Shown here piece after piece: positions 32,740 to 41,928 of a DNA stretch of 64,000 nt; the stretch's first letter is position 1, and each line of letters starts with the position of its first letter. The notes below the pieces were generated by a model that was not told where the DNA came from, searched no databases, and saw only the letters and a program-made list of their open reading frames with translations. Both the position numbers and the translations under genes were made by a program. This DNA comes from Blastocystis hominis (Eukaryota > Sar > Bigyra > Opalinata > Blastocystidae), in NCBI RefSeq assembly GCF_000151665.1, contig NW_013171818.1, forward strand, positions 371,308 to 435,307. The letters run 5' to 3'.

Positions 32740-33656
32740 ATGGACCGAACCAAAACTATTGAGGCGATTCGCAAACGATTAACAGCTCTCGATTGTCCAT
32801 TTAGCGATGCTGAAAATCTGTTTTGTACTCCTTGGTACTCCTTTTTACAGTAGCGCAGCAGATGATGGTGAAAATCGTCTCCTGGTTGGAAGATCAGTGC
32901 ATTCGTCTGTAAAATAGGACTGTTCTTCTAAGAGATAGTTATGAGATTGAAGATCGAGAACCACTCAGAACGAATAATCAGAACTGGGACAAAGTGTTTA
33001 ACAAAGTAAAATTGAAAAGATTGTTTGAGAGTAGTATTTGGAGGATCTCTGTTGTCCTTGCCTGAATGAAGGGTACGGTAAGGGAAATCAGTGTCAGTGC
33101 TTGCTATGGATCGTTTCTCATGCTGTTTCGGTGGAGTACGAGGATAATCGTTGGATTTGATATGTTGTCTTGAATCATGTGCAGATGATAAATTCAATAC
33201 AATAAAAATGGAAACAGAGCTCAGTCCCGAAGAGGAACATCATCTGACGGTTCTTCGTTCTTGGCTTCTAAGGATTGCAAACTTTTTAAATGTGAGTATT
33301 GTAGACGAAAACGAGATTTCTGCAATTCTGGATGTACGTGTTTGTTTGGTAGTATAGTGTAGATTCTGATCAAGGAGTTAAAGTCAATCAATAGTCAAAT
33401 AAAGAATGGAAAATTGGAACCTTTGAAGTGGACTCTACGCGATCTACCTATTACAGGCGAAACTGCAGGTTTGCTTTTATCATTTTTGTGTTGAGTGGAA
33501 GATGCGAAGTTGAAAGACGCGATGTGTGTGTTGGAATGTTTGTACAATGAGGATGTGCGGGAGATTCAGGACAAGATTAATTATATCATTGAGCAGGTGC
33601 AGATAGCGACGGCGGACCCCAAGGCAAAGGGATCGTTGGGTGTTGTTGGTGTATAG
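32740..33656 (+). CDS. RTRAF: RTRAF / CGI-99 (RNA transcription, translation and transport factor)
   Basis: ATG 32740 opens KRLTALDCPFSDAENL; introns of about 30-35 bases lead to VSWLEDQCIRLYEIEDREPL, matching human WLEDQKIRHYKIEDRGNL, then KYLEDLCCPC, matching KYLRDVNCPF, then HAVSVEYEDN. The helical middle (LTVLRSWLLRIANFLNV) and the end NEDVREIQDKINYIIEQVQ with ATADPKAKGSLGVVG match the human C-terminus closely. RTRAF is a nuclear and cytoplasmic RNA-binding protein and a partner of the tRNA ligase complex and of RNA transport granules. TAG at 33654-33656. Joins near 33060-33110 are approximate. Confidence 0.85.
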
Positions 33657-33716
33657 TCTGTTTGAGATAAAAATATTTTCATTGTTTTTTTCTCTGTGGA
33701 GATTCACTTTGTTTCT

Positions 33717-34545
33717 ATGAGGAAGATATATTGTAATCAATCGATTCTGTGTGTTTGACGCTCGTAGCCTATCTTTTTCTCTTGATTCTGGTTTTCGGTT
33801 TTGTTCAATGCAGGAAAGTACAGAATAATCCAAAGATTAATAGAAGAGTGCCCAATACGCCTGTACAATTGACCCTGGACTTTCATGTTGTAGAAACAGC
33901 AGGAATTACAAATTGAATTATTGAAAGAAATCTTAGTAGGTTGCGTGTTGTAATGCAGTTAGTTAAAGAGTGCGAAACGAGATCTTTCCATGAACCAAGC
34001 GCTAGAGAATAAAAGATACAAGAAATATTTAGAAGAAGAGGAGGAGAAGCTATCGAAAAAGCTGAACATGCTGAATAAGGAAGCCATTATGCTGAAGATC
34101 GTACGTTCTACGATTGTTGCATTCTTTGAAGGAATCGGATAGTTATTATAACGAATTGAACTTACTAAACGAGAAACTCGATTCGTATGAACAGCTCCGC
34201 AGCCTTTACCCGACAGTGAGTGATACAGAGAGCAGATTTATCAATGACATAAAACTCGACTTTGAACAATCCATCCAGTACATTTTTAGATACATTCTCG
34301 CCGCTTTCGAAGACGTGCTTGTTCGCTTTGACGCCTGGGAGAGTGGAATCAAATATCAAATCAATCTCCTGCGTTTGGATCCCGATCGTCGCGTCTTCAT
34401 CGATTTCATCACGAGCATTTGGAATTACTTTGCTAATCTCATTCAAACAGTCGTTCAAAGGTATGGATAGAGATCGGAATGCATGGGTAGAGTGCTTCAT
34501 TTTGTGGTTTACTATTGGAAGTTGGCGTGTATTTTGTTTGTGTGA
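33717..34545 (+). CDS. Coiled-coil protein with hydrophobic C-terminus, unrecognised
   Basis: A tentative start at ATG 33717 (MRKIYCNQSIL) and introns of 27-50 bases join VQNNPKINRRVPNTP, QELQIELLKEIL, then a strong coiled coil (ENKRYKKYLEEEEEKLSKKL) and ESDSYYNELNLLNEKLDSYE. The next exon (KLDFEQSIQYIFRYILAAFE, FIDFITSIWNYFANLIQ) is amphipathic to hydrophobic. An encoded TGA at 34543-34545 sits two bases from TGTTTGTT (34547), but cleavage at the usual four-base spacing would leave no stop. The gene may therefore continue: hydrophobic pieces such as WTTTILSVLTLLLGRKLLFL lie open at 34790-34915. I could not join them in one frame. Family unknown; a tethering or membrane-shaping role is only a guess. 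Confidence 0.45.
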
Positions 34546-35160
34546 GTGTTTGTTAATGGGTAGGCAAGCGTCTTTGTCCCGACCTTTCCACAATGGTAAT
34601 GTTTGCGTGGTTCTTTCATAATCTTATAGTTCTACTCTGCAATCAAGCATGGTATTTGAACTTTTTATGTTTGTAAATCAAAGTCATTATTTTTTTGAAT
34701 GGCGTTTTTTATGTGGCGCGTGAAAACACGAATGTTGTGATTGAGTTGTTGTTGCTTAGTTTCTAGCGTGGTATTAACTTTGATTATGTGTGTATTGCAT
34801 TGATCCTTTTCTGGACGACTACGATTCTCTCTGTGTTGACGTTGCTATTGGGGAGGAAGTTGCTATTCCTCTTGATCGGGATATTGGCTATTTCGTTATT
34901 ATTAACGGAATAAAGAAGTCGATACGTTGAAATGAAATGAAATGAAATGAAATGAAAAGAAAAGAAAGTGTTGATGAGTTGGAATGACATTCAGGGTAAT
35001 CGTAGTATTCACATTGTTCTTGTAATGAAAGCCAGTACTCAACATGTTGTTGATTGTGGTTATTTGTTTGATACACAATTCATTTATAGTTTATATTTGT
35101 TCAGATTTACTTGTTTCCATTTGGGTTGCAGTTGAGAGTGTTTGGAGATTATAATACAAA
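34546..35160 (+). other. Stretch with unresolved exons and a GAAAT repeat
   Basis: Open hydrophobic segments (34700-34915) probably belong to the upstream coiled-coil gene. A short tandem GAAAT repeat lies at 34930-34966. The rest (34970-35160) shows no clear coding signal. Confidence 0.4.
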
Positions 35161-35582
35161 ATGGCTTTCAATTGGATCCTAGTAGCGGTCATCATGTACG
35201 AAGTATTGCTAAAATTGCAATTTAGTTTCATAATCATATTAACCTCCCTAATTATAATTAAGGTCTGTAAACTATCACCTGTATCGAAGGTATTTTCACA
35301 TGAGCAGCCCCTTGACACGGTTGTGTATAAAATAATGGATTGACATGATAGATTAAGAACACAAAATACAAGATAGAACACGATGTGTTAAAGATTTGCT
35401 CTGATCGCCAAAAACTACGTGTTTCAAAGATCCAAAAAGAGTATTTGTTTAGTTACCATTTTTCTGGTAGATATCAAGTATATGGCCAGGTATGGGTCAC
35501 TCCACAGTGGTTTGACCAGTTACAAAAGCAAAACTACGTACTAATTCGTGCGATCTGTAACGAAATAGATAGAAAAGCGTAG
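35161..35582 (+). CDS. Possible small membrane protein
   Basis: ATG 35161 opens a hydrophobic segment (MAFNWILVAVIMYEVLLKL, then FIIILTSLIIIK). After a likely intron region (35264-35345) comes an open stretch reading NTKYKIEHDVLKICSDR and, further on, VWVTPQWFDQLQKQNYVLI, ending at TAG 35580-35582. The second part looks protein-like, but the join is not fixed and I recognise no family. It may instead be two separate small genes or spurious. Confidence 0.3.
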
Positions 35583-35708
35583 AAACAGTTCGTATGGCAT
35601 AGTGATTGAAGGAAAGGAATCTCAGTTTGTCGAGCTTTTATAGTATGGATTTGCTTCCTCTTTCGAATTTTCAGCTTTTACAATCACGAAGGCGTCGATT
35701 TCGGCAAC

Positions 35709-38184
35709 ATGTTTCATTGCGTGTATTACCCCATTGCCTATCGGTACTGCTTTCATTGGCTCATTCAAAGCAGCGTGGAGGTCTGGAAAGCCCTGCTTCA
35801 TTTGGACGACGAATCTCGCAGACAGAAGGGACTCAACCGTTCCAAACTCCTCGCTTCCCAGATCTTCAACAATTCCCGCGGTTCTCCCGAAGCCAAAATC
35901 CCGCCAAACGCCGCCATCCCCCACATATCCAGCGAAACGCCCTCGGAAACGTCGTTCGGCAATCGCCGAGACTCCTCGCTCTCCCCGATCGGTTCCCAAG
36001 ACGACTATTTCCAAAAAAAGCGGGAAATTCTGTCAACCGGTTCCGACGATCTGGAAAATAACCGCGGTTTTCCGGGTTTGGTGAAGCCACTGGAGAACGC
36101 GGTGGCCATTCTGGAGCAGGATAAGAGTGAAACGCCGAAGTCGCGGCTGCACTCGGAGCGCTCGGACGCGTCGTACACGAAGCGAAACTCCCAGGCATGG
36201 GGGTATGAAACGCCCTGGATCTTGACGCCGCAGCCGTTTTCGCCGAGCGCGTCGCCGCAGGAACGGTTGGATCGATTCGAGCGCATCGAGAAGAGCGAGC
36301 GATTGGAACGAAATGAAAGAGTGGACAGAAATGAAAGGAATGAAAGAGTGGACAGAACTGACAGAACTGACAGAACTGATAGAACTGATAGGGCCGATAG
36401 AACTGATAAAATTGACAGAACTGACAGAACTGATAGAATTGACAGATCTGATAGAACTGATAGAACTGATAGAATTGACAGGGGCGATCGAGGGGAGCGG
36501 TCGGGAAGGGCGGAGAGGGCGAGGAGGGGGAGCTCGGCGTCGATTTCGTTTATGTTGGAGGATCGGCCGGAGTTGAGGCAGCTGATCGCGGAGGATAAGG
36601 ATCGATGCCGATTTACGGAAGTGACAAGAAGTAAGTGGGAAGAAAGAGGAAATTGGGAATGAACGGGTTTTGAATCAATGAATCAATGAATGAATGAATG
36701 AATGATTCGATTCATTCATTCATTCATTCATTGCAAACAAAACTCATTGTTCCATTGTTCCATTGATTGATTGCTTGACTAACTGATTCATTTCCTTTTG
36801 GAATGCTTTACTCACATACAATAGACCCAGAAAAGACAAAACGGCTGGAGATTACGCTGAACGACTGGCTCAACAGCCATCCGGATGGCGAATATATTCA
36901 AGGAATGCTGGCATTGGGCGGCGTGCTCGTGATGGTAGTCGACGATCGTGAGCTTCGTCACGACATTTTTAATATCCACATTAAAACGAACAAAGCATTT
37001 CAATCCTTAACAAAACGTTTCATCACTTCGCACTATTACGTTTGTGTGAACGAAGATCACAAAGTCGCTTTTGCTGTCTCTCGTCTTTTCTATCACCAAG
37101 TCCTTTTGCGTTATTACTCCCCACTTCTCTGTCTACGCCTTCAAGAAATCGGAATCGAGCCGGAGGTCTATGTGTGGGACTGGTTCGTTCAATGTTTCAT
37201 GGGGATTTTCACACTGGATCAATGTTATGTGATTCTGGATCTTCTTTTTTCTCTTCAATTGAACGACAATATTTTAGTTTGTTTATCGATTGCCATCTTA
37301 GACGAACTCAAATCGATTATTTTAAAAGTACACATGCTGTTCGCCTTTCCCTGATTCACAGAGCAATTTCGAAAAGGTCATGATGATCTTTACCGATCTA
37401 AAAAACAATATTCCACTTGTCGATTTTCCCCGAATCATCCAAAAAACGATTCTCATTTACACCACAACCCCCAAATCCATCTTTCGAGAATTCGAAGAAA
37501 TCGACTCCCAGATTTATGACGGATTGATCGAGGAAGATTATTGCTTTCATTTCGAACAGTTGTATCTCGATATTTCATCGCGCGAACTGGTCCTCTTCAA
37601 AGCTCTCGACCTCAAAAATCTGCTTGTTATTGACGTAGCCATCCCAGCTGTCATTCGAAATATAGTGCTTTAATGTTCTCAAAATGCGCACAGAGACTAT
37701 GTATCGTCTCGACAATGCTCTCATTTTTAACGTAGAATTGGGGTGAAAGAGAATCTAGCCTCTAGTATCCTCCAGACGTGATTGTCAACAAGGATTACAA
37801 ACAACGTGTACTTCCTTTCTTTAAAAGATTTCGTCTGAGACATAGCAACGCGAGATTTTCACGACGCTTTCGCTCTACAAGAGTCGAATCACGGTGATCA
37901 TCGTGAAGTAGAAATGGCGGTAATAATTGATGGAAGGCCTGCAGAAAACAATGCGACGTGCATGGCGCTACTGAAGGAGTTTATTAGGCACGACTTTTAT
38001 CGGGTGTTTATCTATCGAGTGGGCGTTGAAGGAGGGGTTTGATGAAAGAGCGTTGCGCTGCAAGTGTAGAAGGATGCGGAGAACGAAAAGAAAAGAAATA
38101 TATAATCATCAACGTCGCTTGGGAACTTGCTTCTGTTTGCAAGCTCTGAGAGAAGACGAACGATTGCTGGATATTTTGTTCTGA
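35709..38184 (+). CDS. TBC domain plus rhodanese-like protein (TBCK-like, no kinase in view)
   Basis: Exon 1 from ATG 35709 holds the start of a TBC domain (VEVWKALLHLDDESR), then about 200 residues of low-complexity insertion with DRTDRTDRTD repeats, then the domain resumes (RPELRQLIAEDKDRCRF). After a long intron (about 36631-36825) come NDWLNSHPDGEYIQGM and EVYVWDWFVQCFMGIFTLDQ, typical TBC Rab-GAP motifs. A further exon leads to LKNLLVIDC, NALIFN and VIIDGRPAENNATCMALLKE, a rhodanese fold with no evident catalytic Cys. TBC followed by rhodanese is the C-terminal order of TBCK, part of the FERRY Rab5 effector complex in animals. The last exon frame is unsure; TGTTTGTT is at 38194. Confidence 0.7.
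36313..36482 (+). repeat. Coding repeat (Asp-Arg-Thr)n
   Basis: A 9-base unit (GACAGAACT / GATAGAACT) repeats about 15 times inside the TBC-domain insertion and encodes alternating acidic and basic residues (DRTDRTDRID). Preceding GAACGAAATGAAAGAGTGGA-type units give RNERVDRNE. Confidence 0.85.
36678..36733 (+). repeat. Inverted tetranucleotide repeat inside a long intron
   Basis: (AATG)n runs into (CATT)n around ATTCGATT, forming a perfect hairpin of about 23 base pairs with almost no loop. It lies in the only intron of about 200 bases that I found in this window. Confidence 0.85.
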
Positions 38185-38263
38185 TTACTTTGTTGTTTGT
38201 TTCATCTCACAGGCGAAGCCATTCTGTCAAGCTTCGTGACATGACCCCATAAAAATCCACGAA

Positions 38264-38625
38264 ATGCAACAAGAGCAGCAGCAAGAGCAAGAGACAACCG
38301 GATGTCTTCGAATTCCAACTGTAGAGCCCAATTGCGGAGTATGGCTGTTAGTAGCAAATATACTGTGTGCAGGTAATCCTCAGTTTGTGAACTAAAATCA
38401 GGACTGGGAACCATGATCTCTGCGTGTACAGAAAAAGGGAGCACGAAAACGGACTGTTCCGTGCTTCTCTGTGGTGTGTTGCAGTTTTTTCTCGGTTACC
38501 TGATCGTCGGTTGGATTTGGAGCATAATCTGGGGAGTGAAGATCTATTCCAAATCCCAAATAAAAGTGCGCATAGTTCACACCAACAGCGACGATGCTAC
38601 CAACCAAGTAACGTCAATGCCTTAA
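38264..38625 (+). CDS. SPEC3/Stum-family membrane protein
   Basis: Two exons joined by a 29-base intron (38372-38400). From ATG 38264: MQQEQQQEQETTGCLRIP, a first helix NCGVWLLVANILCAGLGTMI, then a second SVLLCGVLQFFLGYLIVG followed by WIWSIIWGVKIY. The words LLVANILxxGLGT and VGWIWSxxWG are the signature of the SPEC3/Stum family (sea urchin ciliary SPEC3, Drosophila Stum). The short tail ends SMP at TAA 38623-38625. Family members sit in the membrane of cilia or mechanosensory neurons in animals; Blastocystis lacks flagella, so its job here is open. Confidence 0.8.
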
Positions 38626-38716
38626 ACGAATACTGTTCGCTGTTTCCTAAAAAAAGACTTCGAATTTTTCATAAATTTGGTGTTAGGCACTTCAAATTCT
38701 GATTTCGTTCTTGAGA

Positions 38717-39238
38717 ATGCAAGCAACAGAAAGCGACAATACTGGTACGGGGAAGATACAGTACTTACAGGCTAATCAAGGTTTTATCCGTTGCCGCCAT
38801 AAGATATTTGGCAAGAGGGATATTATTTTCTTCTTTAGCGACTCCCCGATGTTTGAAGGTAAACTGAAGTTGGGAACCCTTGTGAAGTTCAATGTGGTGG
38901 AGAATGGCCATCGCGAGAATTGTAAGGGAGGTCAGGTTACCCACTGGGCGGTAATAACGTCCATTTGTGAAGGTATTGAAAGAGATGCAAACACATCTCA
39001 AGGAAGTTGCAAGACTTCTTCCGATTTAAGTGATTCTAGTTCGTTGTATTCTATGGGCTCTCTTGAAGAGTCTTATGGTTATGACGCTAACAGAACGAAC
39101 TTCAAGAAGTGTGAACTACCGGAAAGGGACATACTGCATGATCTGATGCAGTCGGTGTATCTATCACTGTACCACGTCGTGCTCGACTCTTCGATTCGCC
39201 AAAACACTATTGAGGGAAAGTCCTGTTGGGACGTCTAA
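38717..39238 (+). CDS. Cold-shock-domain-like RNA-binding protein
   Basis: ATG 38717. The first 75 residues follow the cold-shock pattern: GKIQYLQANQGFIRC (GxI..GFI), RDIIFFFSDSP (the RNP2-like DIFFHxS), then LKLGTLVKFNVVENGHRENC (GxxVxFxVxxxxxGxxA). The strand order and spacing fit CSD modules like those of UNR/CSDE1; the aromatic patch is partly replaced. The C-terminal 100 residues are Ser- and acid-rich and unrecognised. TAA at 39236-39238; TGTTTGTT follows at about 39266. It lies in a run of four plus-strand genes with short spacers. Confidence 0.6.
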   Translation: MQATESDNTGTGKIQYLQANQGFIRCRHKIFGKRDIIFFFSDSPMFEGKLKLGTLVKFNVVENGHRENCKGGQVTHWAVITSICEGIERDANTSQGSCKTSSDLSDSSSLYSMGSLEESYGYDANRTNFKKCELPERDILHDLMQSVYLSLYHVVLDSSIRQNTIEGKSCWDV

Positions 39239-39436
39239 GGCCTTTTTTGTGTTTTCGCTTTTCTTGGCTGTTTGTTACGATCCACCTTTTGAACACAGCT
39301 CATTGCACGAGAATTGGTGCGCCAATAGGAAAGTGCCATTTCATAGAGGAGTGAGTAAGAATCTTTATTTTGCTGGCATCATAAAGGTCTTTGCGTGTTT
39401 CCAACAGCTCCTAACCTTTTTCTGCCCGAAAGCATA

Positions 39437-41613
39437 ATGGATTTTGTGGTGTCTTTTATTCAACAGAAGGTGGGAATGAAGGATTCTCAACGAGTACTTC
39501 AGTATCTGCCTGTCATTTTGCTCATGTCTTGCTCCACTTTATTGTGTTACTTTTACTATAATGCCTTTGCACCGCTTCTTTCGATCTTAGGTGCAGAGTT
39601 CGGATTTAATGAAGAGGAGAGAGACTATTATTTGGGTATAATTGGACTGTACGGATAAGGTCTAGGGAGTCAATTGAATAGTATCTTTTTTATAGTTGGA
39701 TGTCCTTGCTCCTTGATTATATCATATATTGCTGACTCCATGAGTCGGAAGTTTGTGTTCTTGGCAATCACCTTTGCCTGCCATTTATCTGCCTTAGTTT
39801 ATTTGTTTTTCTCATCCTATACTGTCCTCTTTGTGTGGAGAGGTATTTCTGGAGCTCTCATCATTTCTTGCCTGCCTATATTTGTTTCTGTTCTGAGCGA
39901 TGTATTTCCCAGCCATTTGCGATCCGTGGCATCCGTCATTTCCTCCGTTGTGGTTGGATGTGGCATGCTAGTTGGTCAGACATTCAGTGGGTTTGTAAGT
40001 GTTCGCTATGGCTGGCGTGTTTTCTTCCGAATCGTCGCTGTTTCGGGTTGTTTCGTCGCTTCCCTTCTTTCTTGTACTCCCCTCCTCCTATAGTGGTTGG
40101 CTCATCGTCTAGTCACCAAGTTTCCGGACAACGGCGAAGCCGACGGCGTGCCCAAAGACCTTTCTTCCACGCCTCTCCAGTCCTCCCACTCGCTCCGAAA
40201 GACCCAGTCCACCCACTCCTTGAAATCGTCGCAATCCACGCACTCCTTGAGTCCTTCCAAATCAGCCTTTTCTCTCCACTCCTCCTCCAAGTCTTCCTAT
40301 TCATTGCTCCCTTCCCAATCCACCCACATCTCCGCACTCTCCCACTCCACCGACTTCCTCGCCATCGCTTCCGACGCTTCCGACGCTTCCGACACTTCCA
40401 ACGTCGCCTCTCCGCTCTGTCCTCCCTCTTCGAACACTTCGAACTCTTCCTCTTCTTCCACTATTTCCACTTCTTCCACTTCTGTCAGCTCTGCCCAGTC
40501 TGCTGGGTTTTCTCCGCTCGAGGAGAGCGACATCGAAATGGCCATGGAGCTGGAGGCCGAGACGCTGCCGCTGCACACGCCCATCCTCCGCAGCATCCTC
40601 GCCGTGCCCTCCAACTGGCTTCGTCCAATCGCCTTCCTCTCCTCATGGAATAGTGTTCCTGCAAGGGCTCCCTGGTACCATTCCGTGGGGCGTCTACTCG
40701 ATTTATCTCCATAACATTCTCTGTGAGGAGGCTCGCTACTCCATCGATCGAGTTTCCCCGTTTCTCCGTTTTGAGGCATAGGCGTCGTCGCTTCTGTTGG
40801 TGTTCGGCGTGGGCGCAGCGATCGGGAGCGCGGTGGCCGGGGTGCTCTGCGGCCTTCTGTTGCTTTTGTGTTTGTTTTGATAACGACTAGTCACGCTTAT
40901 AACAAACAATTACTCCCTCTAGCGATAGGTTCTTGCTATTTCATCGCTCTCCCTCTGATCTCCTCCCTCTTCGCCTTGCACATCGATTCGCGACAGCTCG
41001 CTTTTCTCCTCCACGCCGCCATTCTCCTCTGTCTCGGGCTCCTTCTCAGCATTCCGGGCCCGTGTCTTCGCACTCTTCTCCTCAACGTCAATCAGCCACA
41101 ATGCCGCTCCTCCGCCGTCGCGCTCAGCGAGGTCTTCAATAACATCGGGCGCGTCTTGGGACCGTTCCTCTTCGTCTGCCTCGCGAAGTAGATTCCCGGG
41201 TTTTGATTGGCTGACAGCGCAGAACGCGAAGTCGAGTGGATTCCGTCCTCCTGATTAGCGAGTTCTTCTATGTTTCCGCGGGGATTTGCTTTTTGCTGTG
41301 CTTGACGTGCGTGCGGGACGAAGAAAACGTTTCGGAGTTCGTTTCGAACCTCACCGCGTCGCTGAAAGCAGAACCGGTCGAAAGTATGGAATTCCAGAAA
41401 GAGGGGCTTCTTTTTGAATCGATCGAAATGCACGAGGAAATCAGTCCTGACCCGCAGAGAGTTTCATCGGTGGAGTTGAAACGGACGATTTCGCTGCCGA
41501 CGTTGCGGGAAGCGGGGAAGGAGGTGAATAAAGTGATAAAGAAGGTGATGAATTCGCTGACGTTTACGGAAGTGGAGGAGTTGGAGAAGGCTCCGCTGCT
41601 GAACAAAGTGTAG
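39437..41613 (+). CDS. MFS transporter with a large Ser-rich central loop
   Basis: ATG 39437 (MDFVVSFIQQ). Introns at about 39650-39695, near 40060-40100, at 40632-40662, near 40750-40780, near 40860-40892 and near 41188-41222 join to a 12-TM protein. N-half motifs: YYNAFAPLLSILGAEFGF, GCPCSLIISYIADSMSRK (MFS motif A position), LFVWRGISGALII and FPSHLRSVASVISSVVVGCG. A Ser/Thr-rich loop of about 150 residues (SLRKTQSTHSLKSS repeats) separates the halves. The C half has FLQGLPGTIPWGVYSIYLHN and LLLVFGVGAAIGSAVAGVLC, matching spinster-like or plastid-type MFS proteins. The acidic C-tail ends APLLNKV, a possible dileucine sorting signal. Substrate unknown. TGTTTGTT at 41630. Confidence 0.75.
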
Positions 41614-41928
41614 AATACTAGTTGTGAATTGTTTGTTGGAAACGAGAGGAGAAGAAGGGAACGAAAGAGTACTAAATGATGGGAAGAATAGGATGAAGGT
41701 GGATGGTTTGAGTGAGGAAAACTCACAGAATTAGTATATGAAACAGAAATGAAATTGTTTTGGATTTTGTAACTACAAGTAACTATTTAAACAGGACTAA
41801 GTAACACAGAGAATCAATTCATTTGTTTTTTTACAACAAACATAAACAAAGAATCCATACAATAGACCTGCCTTCTATTCTTCTTCGTGAAATAAAAGGT
41901 TGGCAAGATCCCGTGAAATATCTACATA
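41614..41928. other. Convergent intergenic spacer
   Basis: It lies between the MFS gene (plus) and the MORN/LRR gene (minus). TGTTTGTT at 41630-41637 serves the MFS gene; AACAAACA at 41835-41842 could serve the opposite gene. No further coding signal. Confidence 0.6.

Noticed and set aside
32334-32762. Plus-strand frame of 142 codons
   Set aside because: Lies antisense to the LYR-motif gene, whose minus-strand exons splice to a family pattern.
34543-34554. Encoded TGA followed by TGTTTGTT as a confident gene end
   Set aside because: At the usual four-base spacing cleavage would fall before the TGA and leave no stop, and hydrophobic open sequence continues downstream, so this end stays provisional.
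39835-40653. Alternative plus-strand frame rich in Phe, His and Arg over the MFS loop
   Set aside because: The Ser/Thr-rich frame is continuous with the transporter helices after splicing; this one is not.
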